From: Niastella sp.
Lineage (GTDB): Bacteria; Bacteroidota; Bacteroidia; Chitinophagales; Chitinophagaceae
DNA: 64,000 nucleotides
Reading direction: 5' to 3'
Assembly (NCBI GenBank): GCA_016710595.1
Contig: JADJVM010000010.1
Location: 201,595 to 265,594, forward strand
Under the pieces are notes generated by a model. That model was not told the origin of the DNA. It saw nothing but the letters and a program-made list of their open reading frames with translations, and did no database searches. Both the position numbers and the translations under genes were made by a program. Numbering within the stretch: the first letter of the stretch is position 1; each line of letters opens with the position of its first letter. Positions 10,153-19,473 of the stretch are shown piece after piece.

Positions 10153-11652
10153 ATGAAAAAAATAATAAATTTTAAAAGTATTCTTTTCCTGCTCCTGGTA
10201 ATGGCAACGATGGGCAGTTGTAAAAAGTTCTTAGATCAAAAACCATTTGGTGCCACCATTGATGATTTAAACCAGGGTGGTATTGAAGCTGAAGTTTTTG
10301 GCTGTTATAGTTATATGCGAAGCAATACAGGTTTCGTAGGAATTTCCTGGCTGGCTTTTCATGATTTCCGGTCAGATGATTCTGAAAAAGGAAGTGATCC
10401 TTCTGATGGACAGGAATGGGTTGCACCCTTTGATAATTTTCAATACGTAAAAAATATATGGGCAAATGATGTGTATTGGGAAAACCATGTGCAATTAATA
10501 AACCTGGCTAATATTGCCATTGCAAAAGCAGATTCATTGGGCGCTACAGATGCTACTACTATGGCAAACCTGGGTGAAGCCCGGTTTTTCAGGGCCTTCT
10601 CATATTTTGATATGGTTCGTACATATGGTGAAGTTCCTGTTTATCGTACACCTACCAGTTCCGCCAATGATTTATGTGTTACAAAATCTACCATTCCTCA
10701 AGTGTATGCACTCATTGATGAAGACCTTAGTTTTGCTGAAGCAAACCTGCCTGCAAGCTGGGGAAGCGCCTATGAAGGCCGTTTAACAAGTGGTGCAGCA
10801 TTGGCATTACATGCAAAAGCACATTTGTATCGCCAAAACTGGGCTGCTGCTTTAGGTCTTTGTCAGCAAGTAATGGCTCGTCCCCAATACGGTTTATACA
10901 GTCCTTATTACATGATATTTAAAGATGCAGGCGAAAATTGTAAAGAGTCATTATTTGAAGTACAAGCTTATGTAAGCCCTGATGGTTCTAAAGATTTGGG
11001 TTGTGAGTTTGCCACTACGCAAGGTGTAAGAGCTTCACAAGCTTCAGGCTGGAACCTGGGCTGGGGCTGGAATACACCTACTGATAATTTAGTAAATGCG
11101 TATGAACCCGGTGATCAAAGGAAACCATCTACTATACTTTTCTCAGGCCAGTCTGATGATCCAACTTATGGCGGATATGGAAGAACATTGCCTGCTGATG
11201 TAAGTAATGGCGGTCCTTTACCCCGTAAATACTGGAATAAAAAAATATATGCTGATCCTGCTTACCGGGCTTCTACAGGAATGAGCGATAATCCCCGTTG
11301 GATTAATAAAAGGGTTATCCGCTTTTCTGATGTGGTACTGATGGCAGCAGAAGCAAGTAACGAACTGGGGCAGGGTGCTACCGGAATTGATTGGCTCAAT
11401 GATGTAAGAAGCAGAGCCGGGCTCAGTGCAAAAACCTATACTACCAAAGAACAATTGAGAGATGATATTAAACATGAAAGAAGAGTAGAATTTGGTGTAG
11501 AAGGAGAAAGATTCTTTGACCTGGTACGCTGGGGCGACGCAGAAACAGTTTTGGGCGGTATGGGTTATACGCATCGTTGCAGGTTCTATCCTATTCCTCA
11601 AAAAGTAGTGGATGCATGTCCAGGAGTTATTCAACAAAACCCAGAATGGTAA
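10153..11652 (+). CDS. SusD-like outer-membrane glycan-binding lipoprotein
   Basis: A 499-residue SusD/RagB protein, 22 bases after susC, the standard arrangement. A lipoprotein signal ends in MGSC (Cys ~23). The middle TPR-like helices (GEARFFRAFSYFDMVRTYG) and the C-terminal ERRVEFGVEGERFFDLVRWG segment are diagnostic. SusD caps the SusC barrel on the cell surface and captures oligosaccharides for import. Glycan specificity cannot be read from the sequence. Confidence 0.95.
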   Translation: MKKIINFKSILFLLLVMATMGSCKKFLDQKPFGATIDDLNQGGIEAEVFGCYSYMRSNTGFVGISWLAFHDFRSDDSEKGSDPSDGQEWVAPFDNFQYVKNIWANDVYWENHVQLINLANIAIAKADSLGATDATTMANLGEARFFRAFSYFDMVRTYGEVPVYRTPTSSANDLCVTKSTIPQVYALIDEDLSFAEANLPASWGSAYEGRLTSGAALALHAKAHLYRQNWAAALGLCQQVMARPQYGLYSPYYMIFKDAGENCKESLFEVQAYVSPDGSKDLGCEFATTQGVRASQASGWNLGWGWNTPTDNLVNAYEPGDQRKPSTILFSGQSDDPTYGGYGRTLPADVSNGGPLPRKYWNKKIYADPAYRASTGMSDNPRWINKRVIRFSDVVLMAAEASNELGQGATGIDWLNDVRSRAGLSAKTYTTKEQLRDDIKHERRVEFGVEGERFFDLVRWGDAETVLGGMGYTHRCRFYPIPQKVVDACPGVIQQNPEW

Positions 11653-11678
11653 TTCTTATTCAATTTAAAAAAATTAAA

Positions 11679-12527
11679 ATGAAAAAATTAATTCAATCAA
11701 TGTTCGCAGCAACCGCATTCATTTTCTTGCTGGTAGGTTGCCAAAAAATGGACAGGCCTGCGTTGGGCGATTATCCTCAGGACGTAAATGTTCCCGGCGG
11801 CCCTTTAAAATTCTTTGCCGCTTTTGATGGTACCAGTCCCGATCCGTTGCGGAATGCTGTGGATAGTATCCGGGCAAATTTTGCATCCTCAAATCCTTAT
11901 ACAACTGTAGATGGAATAAATGGTAAAGCGATGCAAAGTGTAGATAAAAAATTCATAAAATATCAAAAACCCAACGATTGGGCTTCTACTTCAAAAAGCT
12001 TTACAATCTCGTGCTGGTATAAAAAAGACGGGCAAACAAAGAATAATGCTGGTGGCAATGGCCCCGAATATATCATGAGCTTTAAATCTAATAACGGCCA
12101 TTGGTCGGGTGGAAGTTTCCTGCTAATGTTAGAAGGAAACAATGCTGCTTGTGCCGTAAAAGTAATGGTGGTAGATAAAGATATGCACGATGCCTGGTTT
12201 ACCTGGGAAGGCGGAAACACCATTCCCGGTTTATTAGACAATCAATGGCACCACTTGGTAATTGTGTACGATAATACTTCCAGTACAATGAAATTATATA
12301 TTAATGGCGTTCAAAACAGTGTGGTTCCATCATGGGGCGGGCATGGCGATATTAATATGAGTGATGCAGCCATTAGCGAAATGAGAGTAGGAGCAGGCCC
12401 TCAAAATAATTTTGATAGTGATGATTGGTTATCCTCTTCTCTAAAAGGTTCTATTGACCAGTTACGCTTATATGGAGTAGCGCTTACTCAAAGTGAAATA
12501 AGTGCTTTGTACACCAATAAAGAGTAA
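11679..12527 (+). CDS. LamG-domain lipoprotein, probable surface glycan-binding protein
   Basis: A lipoprotein of 282 residues with lipobox LVGC and a concanavalin A-like LamG/laminin_G_3 domain over residues ~60-280; KSFTISCWYK, NQWHHLVIVYDN and GSIDQLRLYGVALT are typical strands. The frame is open from 11577 inside susD, but the ATG at 11679, followed by MKKLIQ and a signal peptide, is the real start. Its position directly after SusD is the usual place for a surface glycan-binding protein, so it probably binds the PUL substrate rather than cleaving it. Confidence 0.85.
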   Translation: MKKLIQSMFAATAFIFLLVGCQKMDRPALGDYPQDVNVPGGPLKFFAAFDGTSPDPLRNAVDSIRANFASSNPYTTVDGINGKAMQSVDKKFIKYQKPNDWASTSKSFTISCWYKKDGQTKNNAGGNGPEYIMSFKSNNGHWSGGSFLLMLEGNNAACAVKVMVVDKDMHDAWFTWEGGNTIPGLLDNQWHHLVIVYDNTSSTMKLYINGVQNSVVPSWGGHGDINMSDAAISEMRVGAGPQNNFDSDDWLSSSLKGSIDQLRLYGVALTQSEISALYTNKE

Positions 12528-12574
12528 TGGATACCAGTAACTTTTTTTAAAACAGGATTCGATTTCGAGTAATT

Positions 12575-12611
12575 AAGAAGGGCTGGTTGCTACAAGCTGC
12601 CAGCCCTTCTT
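12575..12611 (+). terminator. strong hairpin between binding and enzyme genes
   Basis: A perfect 12-base-pair stem (AAGAAGGGCTGG with its complement at 12600-12611) and a 13-base loop lies in the 138-base gap between the LamG gene and the first GH30 gene. The 3' flank is TATATAATAG rather than a T-run, so it may be a weak terminator or an mRNA-stabilising/processing hairpin rather than a full stop. It could set a higher level for the transporter/binding genes than for the enzymes. Confidence 0.65.
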
Positions 12612-12665
12612 ATATAATAGTCATTATTTAAATAAAAGATTTTCCGGTAAGGAAAAATATTCCAC

Positions 12666-14099
12666 ATGAAAAATAAAATTTCTCATATAGGGTTTTTGTT
12701 GATAGCGGCATTATCTCTTTCTGCCAGTTGTTCTAAAGAAAAAACAGGGCCGGTAACACCTCCGGATCCTCCCCTTAGCAATGAAGTAGATTATTGGCTT
12801 ACCCGGGGTGATAAAATTTCATTGCTCGAAAAACAAAATACCGTTTTGGGGTTTGCTGAAGTTGCTAATGGATTTACCAATATTATGGTAGATTCTGCAG
12901 TTACTTATCAAACCATTGATGGGTTTGGTTTTACATTGACGGGTGGAAGCGCACAACTCATAAACAGTATGGGAGCTACAGAAAAAAACAATTTGCTTAC
13001 CGATCTATTTGGTCCCGGTGGGATAGGAATCAGTTATCTCAGGGTAAGTATTGGCGCCTCCGACCTAAGTGCATCCGTATTTAGTTACGATGATATGCCT
13101 GCAGGCCAAACAGATCCCAGCCTGGCAAACTTTAGTTTATCTGAAGACCTAAACCACCTGGTACCGTTGTTACAAAAAATATTAACCATCAATCCCAATA
13201 TTAAAATATTGGGTTCGCCCTGGAGCCCGCCCGTGTGGATGAAAGACAATGGAAGCAGCATAGGTGGCAGTTTACAAACCCAGTATTATGATGTGTATGC
13301 AAAATATTTTGTAAAATATATACAGGCCATGGCAACGCTCAACATTCCGATTGCTGCCATCACAATACAAAACGAACCCCAGCATGGGGGCAATAACCCC
13401 AGCATGATTATGACTTCAGCGGAGCAAGCTAATTTCATTAAAAGTAACCTGGGCCCGGCATTCCAGGCAGCATCAATCCCTACTAAAATTATTATTTGGG
13501 ATCATAATTGCGATAACCCCGGCTATCCTTTAAGTATTTTAAATGATGCTACTGCCAGGACTTTTATAGATGGTTCGGCGTTTCATTTATACGCCGGTGA
13601 TATCAGCGCACTTTCTACTGTGCATGATGCTTATCCCGATAAAAACATTTATTTCACTGAACAATGGACCGCTGCGAATGCTGCTTTTGATGGCGACCTG
13701 AAATGGCATATTAAAAATGTGATCATCGGGTCTATGCGCAACTGGAGTAAAGTTGCATTAGAATGGAACCTTGCCAACGACCCCAATTATGGGCCACATA
13801 CACAAGGCGGTTGTACTGAATGTAAAGGGGCACTCACCATCAGCGGATCAGGTGTAGTGAGGAATGTTGCTTATTATATTATTGCACAGGCTTCCAAATT
13901 TGTACCCCCGGGTTCTGTGAGGATCAGCAGTACCTCTGTTGGGAACTTGCCTACTGTTGCATTTAAAACCCCGGCGGGTAAAAAGGTACTCATGATATTA
14001 AATGAAGGCAGTACCCCTCAATCTTTTAATATAAAATATAAAAACAAATGGGTAACGCCTACTTTACCTGCAGGGTCTGTGGGTAGTTTTGTATGGTAG
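12666..14099 (+). CDS. GH30-family glycosidase, lipoprotein (copy 1)
   Basis: A 477-residue glycoside hydrolase family 30 protein with a lipoprotein signal (Cys22 in LSASC), so probably on the outer membrane. The retaining pair is visible: acid/base Glu237 in ITIQNEP and nucleophile Glu332 in IYFTEQW. Family markers GSPWSPPVWMKDN and the C-terminal beta-sandwich (VAFKTPAGKKVLMILNEG) are present. GH30 covers beta-1,6-glucanases and beta-glucosidases among others; in a beta-glucan PUL an endo-beta-1,6-glucanase is a reasonable guess. A paralogue follows 44 bases downstream. Confidence 0.9.
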   Translation: MKNKISHIGFLLIAALSLSASCSKEKTGPVTPPDPPLSNEVDYWLTRGDKISLLEKQNTVLGFAEVANGFTNIMVDSAVTYQTIDGFGFTLTGGSAQLINSMGATEKNNLLTDLFGPGGIGISYLRVSIGASDLSASVFSYDDMPAGQTDPSLANFSLSEDLNHLVPLLQKILTINPNIKILGSPWSPPVWMKDNGSSIGGSLQTQYYDVYAKYFVKYIQAMATLNIPIAAITIQNEPQHGGNNPSMIMTSAEQANFIKSNLGPAFQAASIPTKIIIWDHNCDNPGYPLSILNDATARTFIDGSAFHLYAGDISALSTVHDAYPDKNIYFTEQWTAANAAFDGDLKWHIKNVIIGSMRNWSKVALEWNLANDPNYGPHTQGGCTECKGALTISGSGVVRNVAYYIIAQASKFVPPGSVRISSTSVGNLPTVAFKTPAGKKVLMILNEGSTPQSFNIKYKNKWVTPTLPAGSVGSFVW

Positions 14100-14143
14100 T
14101 GTATGTGTACAATAAAAATTATGATTCATTAAAATAGATTCAC

Positions 14144-15619
14144 ATGAAAAAAGCAGGGATATTTTTGGCTGGCATTATTATTTTTTCTTGTTCACCACAA
14201 GAAAAAAAATTGAATGAAGAAAAAAAAGCTACGACTGAAAATGATTTTTCGGCCATTGGGAAAAAAGTAATTTCTTTTACCACAGCCGATAGTACAAACT
14301 TTCGGCTTACGGCTACAGATACTCTTGAATTTTCTCCCATGAGCCAACCAGTTGAAAGCGATATTACTGTTTTTGTAGATCCCGGTAAATCATTTCAATC
14401 ATTTTTTGGAATCGGGGCAGCCCTTACCGATGCTTCTGCAGAAACATTTTATAAGCTCCCTAAAGAAACTCAACAGGAATTATTAAAAGCTTATTTTGAT
14501 AAACAATCCGGTATTGGATATACGGTAGCCCGAACCAATATTAATAGTTGCGATTTTAGTAGTGATATGTACACATATGTGCAGGACGGAGATAAAGAAT
14601 TAAAAACTTTTAATATTGCACACGATCAAAAATATAAGATCCCGTTTATTAAAGAAGCCATGTCTGCCGCAGGTGGCGCTTTACATTTATTTGCAAGCCC
14701 CTGGAGCCCGCCTGCATTTATGAAAGATAATAACGATATGCTTCATGGCGGAAAACTGAAACCTGAGTTTTATAATAGTTGGGCTTTATATTATACCCGT
14801 TTCATAAAAGAGTATGAAAAAACAGGTGTGCCGGTTTGGGGTATCAGTATTCAAAACGAACCGATGGCCACACAAAAATGGGAGAGTTGTATTTATTCGG
14901 CAGAAGAAGAAAGGGATTTCTTAAAGAACCACCTGGGGCCGGTAATGGAAAAAGAAGGATTGAAAGATAAAAAAATAATTGTGTGGGATCATAACCGGGA
15001 TTTGATATATCAAAGGGCAGAAACTTATTTCAATGATCCAGATGCCAGCAAATTTATATGGGGCATAGGTTTTCATTGGTACGAAGACTGGAGTGGCGGT
15101 ACCCCGATGTATGAAAATATAAAGAGGGTACATGAAGCATATCCTGATAAGAATATTTTCTTTACAGAAGGTTGCGCAGAAAGCTTTAACCCAGCCCGAT
15201 ATCATGCCTGGGCTTTAGGTGAAGAGTATGGCCGCTCTATGATCAACGATTTTAATAATGGCATGGTGGGCTTTACTGACTGGAACATTTTATTAGACGA
15301 AACCGGTGGCCCTAACCATGTGCAGAATTTTTGTTTTGCACCCATTCATGGCGATACCAAAACAGGTAAACTCATTTATACGAATGCCTATTATTATATT
15401 GGCCACTTTAGTAAATTTATAAAACCCGGTGCAAAAAGAATAATAGCTTCATCAAGCCGAAGCCAGTTACTTACCACTGCTTTTAAAAATGAAGATGGCA
15501 AATTGGTTGTAATTGTTATGAACGATAGTGGTATTAAAACAGATTATGCTTTATGGATTCATGGCCAGGCTGCTAAAACAACTGCATTGCCACATTCTAT
15601 CACCACGTTAATTCTGTAA
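14144..15619 (+). CDS. GH30-family glycosidase, lipoprotein (copy 2)
   Basis: A 491-residue GH30 protein, clearly diverged from copy 1, with lipobox FSC near residue 18. Acid/base Glu239 lies in ISIQNEP and nucleophile Glu342 in IFFTEGC. ASPWSPPAFMKDN and the VAYPDK-type loop match the family. Between the catalytic residues the two copies differ in length and sequence, so they may differ in linkage or in endo versus exo action. It is 10 bases upstream of the first GH144-like gene. Confidence 0.9.
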   Translation: MKKAGIFLAGIIIFSCSPQEKKLNEEKKATTENDFSAIGKKVISFTTADSTNFRLTATDTLEFSPMSQPVESDITVFVDPGKSFQSFFGIGAALTDASAETFYKLPKETQQELLKAYFDKQSGIGYTVARTNINSCDFSSDMYTYVQDGDKELKTFNIAHDQKYKIPFIKEAMSAAGGALHLFASPWSPPAFMKDNNDMLHGGKLKPEFYNSWALYYTRFIKEYEKTGVPVWGISIQNEPMATQKWESCIYSAEEERDFLKNHLGPVMEKEGLKDKKIIVWDHNRDLIYQRAETYFNDPDASKFIWGIGFHWYEDWSGGTPMYENIKRVHEAYPDKNIFFTEGCAESFNPARYHAWALGEEYGRSMINDFNNGMVGFTDWNILLDETGGPNHVQNFCFAPIHGDTKTGKLIYTNAYYYIGHFSKFIKPGAKRIIASSSRSQLLTTAFKNEDGKLVVIVMNDSGIKTDYALWIHGQAAKTTALPHSITTLIL

Positions 15620-15629
15620 ATAATTTAGC

Positions 15630-17306
15630 ATGAGGAAGCTACTGGAACTTATTTTTCTAACTATGCCATTTTTGATGGGATGCAGTAAAAGCGGTGGTGA
15701 GGGCACGGGAACACCCGATCCGCAACCTCCATCATTAATGCTCAGTAGTGTGCAGGTGAACCAGGTAATGGCCAATGCTTCTGCAACCAATTATAACATA
15801 GATCCTGCTGCTACCATCAAATTAAAATTTAATAATAAAGTAAGCCGGGCTACCGTAGTTACAGCTATTGCAATTCGTGAAAATGGCGCCGCTGCAGTGC
15901 CTGCCAATATTGGCTATGAGAACAACGACAGTACCGTAACTGTATCTGGTACTGCAGCCTTAAAATATCTTACAAAATATACACTTTCTGTAAGTACTTC
16001 TTTACAATCAATAGAAGGTAAAAACCTGGTAAGCCCATCTGAATACCGGTTTAATACCAAAATAGATTCATCCAGAAAATTTCCATTGATCAGCGATGAT
16101 GCATTACTCACCAAAGTTCAACAACAAACCTTTACTTACTTTTGGGATTTTGCCCACCCGGTAAGTGGCCTCGCCAGGGAACGAAATAATTCAGGTGATG
16201 TAGTTACAACCGGTGGTTCAGGCTTTGGCATGATGGCCATCCCGGTTGCTATAAACAGGAATTTTATCAGTCGGGCAGAAGGCCTTGCCAGGATGCAAAA
16301 GATTGTTGGCTTTTTAAAAAACACAGCCGTAAAAGTAAAAGGTGCATTTCCTCATTGGCTTAACGGTGCTACCGGCGCTATTGTTCCCTTTAGTTCATTA
16401 GATGATGGCGCCGATTTGGTGGAAACCTCTTTTTTAATGATGGGTTTACTTACAGCAAGGCAATATTTTGATGATGCAAGTTCTGCTGAAACCACGCTGC
16501 GGAATGATATTAATACAATTTATCAAAATGTAGATTGGGATTGGTTCAGGCAGGGCGGCCAGCAAGTATTATACTGGCATTACAGCAATAATAATGGATG
16601 GGGCATGAACCTTCCTGTTAAAGGATGGAATGAAAGCCTCGTTACCTATATATTAGCAGCTTCATCGCCCACGCATAGCATCCCCGCATCGGTTTACCAA
16701 ACTGGATGGAAATCTGGGAGCCAGTATTTGAATGGCAATAATTATTTCGGGTATAATTTGCCACTTGGGCCTCCACAAGGCGGGCCGTTGTTCTTTTCAC
16801 ATTATTCCTTTATGGGGATTAACCCCACGGGGCTTTCTGAAGCCGGCATAAATTATGCAGTGCAAACAAAAAACCATACACTCATTAATTATCAATATTG
16901 CCGTACCAATCCGAATCATTTTTATGGTTATAGCGATTCAGTGTGGGGGCTTACCGCCAGTGATATTGAGAACGGTTATACGGCCAGTTCACCCACAAAT
17001 GATGTAAGTGTAATTGCACCTACAGCATCAATTTCTTCTATGCCATATACGCCAAATGAATCAATGGCGGCTTTAAAATTTTATTATTATGTGTTGGGAG
17101 ATAAAATGTGGAACCAATATGGATTTACGGATGCATTCTCTTTACAAAATATATGGTTTGCAAATTCCACGTTGGCCATTGACCAGGGGCCCATCATTGT
17201 GATGATAGAAAATTACCGCAGTGGATTATTATGGAATTTATTTACCAGTTGCCCGGAAATTGTATCGGGTATGCAACAATTAGGTTTTACGGCTCCTTAT
17301 TTATAA
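15630..17306 (+). CDS. GH144-like (glycoamylase-domain) glucanase, lipoprotein with Ig-like domain
   Basis: A 558-residue protein with lipobox LMGC, a bacterial Ig-like domain (residues ~35-140) and an alpha/alpha-barrel domain of the glycoamylase type (~160-555). That fold includes GH144 endo-beta-1,2-glucanases first described in Chitinophaga. Acidic residues cluster in DDGADLVE (Asp258, Asp259, Asp262, Glu265), shared with the next gene. AHPVSGLARER, FPHWLNG and IDQGPIIVMIENYRSGLLW are other shared blocks. The lipid anchor and Ig-like spacer suggest surface action on long chains. Confidence 0.87.
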   Translation: MRKLLELIFLTMPFLMGCSKSGGEGTGTPDPQPPSLMLSSVQVNQVMANASATNYNIDPAATIKLKFNNKVSRATVVTAIAIRENGAAAVPANIGYENNDSTVTVSGTAALKYLTKYTLSVSTSLQSIEGKNLVSPSEYRFNTKIDSSRKFPLISDDALLTKVQQQTFTYFWDFAHPVSGLARERNNSGDVVTTGGSGFGMMAIPVAINRNFISRAEGLARMQKIVGFLKNTAVKVKGAFPHWLNGATGAIVPFSSLDDGADLVETSFLMMGLLTARQYFDDASSAETTLRNDINTIYQNVDWDWFRQGGQQVLYWHYSNNNGWGMNLPVKGWNESLVTYILAASSPTHSIPASVYQTGWKSGSQYLNGNNYFGYNLPLGPPQGGPLFFSHYSFMGINPTGLSEAGINYAVQTKNHTLINYQYCRTNPNHFYGYSDSVWGLTASDIENGYTASSPTNDVSVIAPTASISSMPYTPNESMAALKFYYYVLGDKMWNQYGFTDAFSLQNIWFANSTLAIDQGPIIVMIENYRSGLLWNLFTSCPEIVSGMQQLGFTAPYL

Positions 17307-17318
17307 AAAATCGAATAA

Positions 17319-18677
17319 ATGATGCTTAAAAAAATTGCACTAGTATTTTTCCTTTTTATCAGTATCAATGGATATACACAAAAAACAGCAAGCACTGTTT
17401 TTGACCCGGTAAGCAGGCCAAAGAATTTATCTGACTCGGCTTTGCTGGATTTGGTACAAAAACAAACTTTTCGGTATTTCTGGGATTTTGCACACCCTGT
17501 AAGCGGACTGGCAAGGGAAAGAAGCAATGAAAATTTTGGCTATGGCCATGAAACAGTAACCCTGGGTGGCAGTGGCTTTGGTGTTATGAGCGTAATTGTG
17601 GCCACAGAAAGAAAATGGATTGGTAGGGATACGGCAGTAAAATTTTTATTAAAAATGGTAAGCTTTTTATTAAAAGCCGATTCTTATCATGGTGCATTTC
17701 CTCATTGGCTCAACGGAACCACCGGCAAAACAATTCCCTTTAGCAGGAAAGATGATGGCGCCGACCTGGTAGAAACATCACTTTTTTTCCAGGGATTATT
17801 GTGTGCAAGGCAATATTTTAATGGCGACAATCAAACAGAAAAAGCATTGCGTGGCAGAATTAACTGGCTTTGGAATGATGTAGAATGGAATTGGTTTACC
17901 AAATCTGGCCAGGATGTTTTATACTGGCATTGGAGCCCAAACAATGGGTGGGCAATGGACTTCCCGGTACGGGGATTTAATGAATGTTTGATCATGTATG
18001 TACTGGCAGCCAGCCAGCCTGGGAAATATGCAGTGCCCGCATCAGTGTATCATAAAGGCTGGGCAGAAAGTAATTTCTTTATTAATAAAAGAAAATTTTA
18101 TGGTTATACTTTGCCATTGGGTTTTGATTATGGTGGGCCATTATTTTTTTCGCAATATTCCTTTTTAGGATTAGATCCCCGTGGGTTAAGCGATCGTTAT
18201 GCCGATTATTGGGAGCAAAACCAAAACCATACGCTCATTAACCGGGCCTATTGTATAGATAATCCCAAAGATTTTAAAGGCTATGGGCCAGGTTGCTGGG
18301 GCCTTACAGCGAGTGATACCTGGAATGGATATACTGCTCATTCTCCTACAAACGATAATGGTACCATTACACCTACGGCTGCACTGTCAGCCTTTCCATA
18401 TACCCCGGAATACAGTATGCAGGCACTAAAACATTTTTATTACGACCTGGGCGATAAGTTATGGTCGCAATACGGTTTTTATGATGCTTTCAATCAAACA
18501 AAAAATTGGATTGCTCATTCACATCTTGCCATAGACCAGGGACCCATTATTGTAATGATTGAAAATTATCGCTCAGGCTTATTGTGGAAATTATTTATGA
18601 GCTGCCCCGAAGTACAGGGAGGATTAAAAAAATTAGATTTTAAAAGCCCTTATTTTCTAAATAAAATGCATGAATAA
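17319..18677 (+). CDS. GH144-like (glycoamylase-domain) glucanase, soluble exported form
   Basis: A 452-residue paralogue of the preceding enzyme, without lipobox or Ig domain. The signal peptide (residues ~1-21, ending NGYTQ) predicts a periplasmic protein. The catalytic domain keeps DDGADLVE (Asp145, Asp146, Asp149, Glu152), AHPVSGLARER and IDQGPIIVMIENYRSGLLW. The pair thus looks like a surface enzyme plus a periplasmic one. GH144 members characterised so far act on beta-1,2-glucan; other activities in the wider family remain possible. Confidence 0.87.
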   Translation: MMLKKIALVFFLFISINGYTQKTASTVFDPVSRPKNLSDSALLDLVQKQTFRYFWDFAHPVSGLARERSNENFGYGHETVTLGGSGFGVMSVIVATERKWIGRDTAVKFLLKMVSFLLKADSYHGAFPHWLNGTTGKTIPFSRKDDGADLVETSLFFQGLLCARQYFNGDNQTEKALRGRINWLWNDVEWNWFTKSGQDVLYWHWSPNNGWAMDFPVRGFNECLIMYVLAASQPGKYAVPASVYHKGWAESNFFINKRKFYGYTLPLGFDYGGPLFFSQYSFLGLDPRGLSDRYADYWEQNQNHTLINRAYCIDNPKDFKGYGPGCWGLTASDTWNGYTAHSPTNDNGTITPTAALSAFPYTPEYSMQALKHFYYDLGDKLWSQYGFYDAFNQTKNWIAHSHLAIDQGPIIVMIENYRSGLLWKLFMSCPEVQGGLKKLDFKSPYFLNKMHE

Positions 18678-19473
18678 GATGTGGCCTTATATCATATTGG
18701 TAGTTTTTGTTTGCATTGCATCATTCAAAGTATGTGCACAGGATTATACTGCCTATAAGAAAGAAAGTTTTATAAAGGATGGGGATACTTTACCTTACCG
18801 GTTACTCATGCCTTTACATTATGTACCCGGGGTAGCCTATCCCGTTATCTTTTTTTTGCATGGCGCAGGTGAGCGGGGCATTGATAATAACAAACAGTTA
18901 GTGCATGGCGGTAAATTATTTTTAAAAGATTCTGTTCGGTCCCAATTCCCTGCAATCATTGTATTTCCGCAATGCTCTGAAGATTCTTATTGGAGTAATG
19001 TTTTAATAAAAACAGATCCTGCAACCCAAAAAAGGACTTTTCATTTTTCAGTAAACGAACCACCTACTAAGGCCATGCAAATGTTGATAGCCTTAATTGA
19101 TAAAATTGAAAATGAATTTACCATTAAAAAAGAACAGGTATATGTAATGGGATTATCTATGGGCGGTATGGGCACTTTTGAACTGGTAAAAAGAAAACCA
19201 AATGTTTTTGCAGCAGCCGTAGCTATCTGTGGCGGTGCAAATCCTGCAACAGCCGCCGCATTAACGCATACAAATTGGTGGGTTTTTCATGGTGCAAAAG
19301 ATGATGTGGTAACTCCTGATCATTCTATAGAAATGGTTGATGCTTTAAAAAAGGCGGGTGCCAACACAAAATTTACGCTTTACCCCAATGCAAACCACAA
19401 TAGCTGGGATGCGGCATTTGCAGAACCCGGTTTATTAAACTGGTTATTTAATAATAAAAAAAATTCAAGATGA
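18670..19473 (+). CDS. exported alpha/beta hydrolase (carboxylesterase/phospholipase-like)
   Basis: A 267-residue secreted esterase. A signal peptide (cleavage near VCAQ) precedes an alpha/beta hydrolase fold with oxyanion FLHGAGERG, nucleophile elbow GLSMGGMG, acid in HGAKDDVV and His in NANHNSWD. Such proteins often deacylate glycans. The start at 18670 overlaps the previous gene by 8 bases; Met4 at 18679 would remove the overlap and is equally plausible. Next gene overlaps by 4 bases (ATGA). Confidence 0.85.
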   Translation: MNKMWPYIILVVFVCIASFKVCAQDYTAYKKESFIKDGDTLPYRLLMPLHYVPGVAYPVIFFLHGAGERGIDNNKQLVHGGKLFLKDSVRSQFPAIIVFPQCSEDSYWSNVLIKTDPATQKRTFHFSVNEPPTKAMQMLIALIDKIENEFTIKKEQVYVMGLSMGGMGTFELVKRKPNVFAAAVAICGGANPATAAALTHTNWWVFHGAKDDVVTPDHSIEMVDALKKAGANTKFTLYPNANHNSWDAAFAEPGLLNWLFNNKKNSR

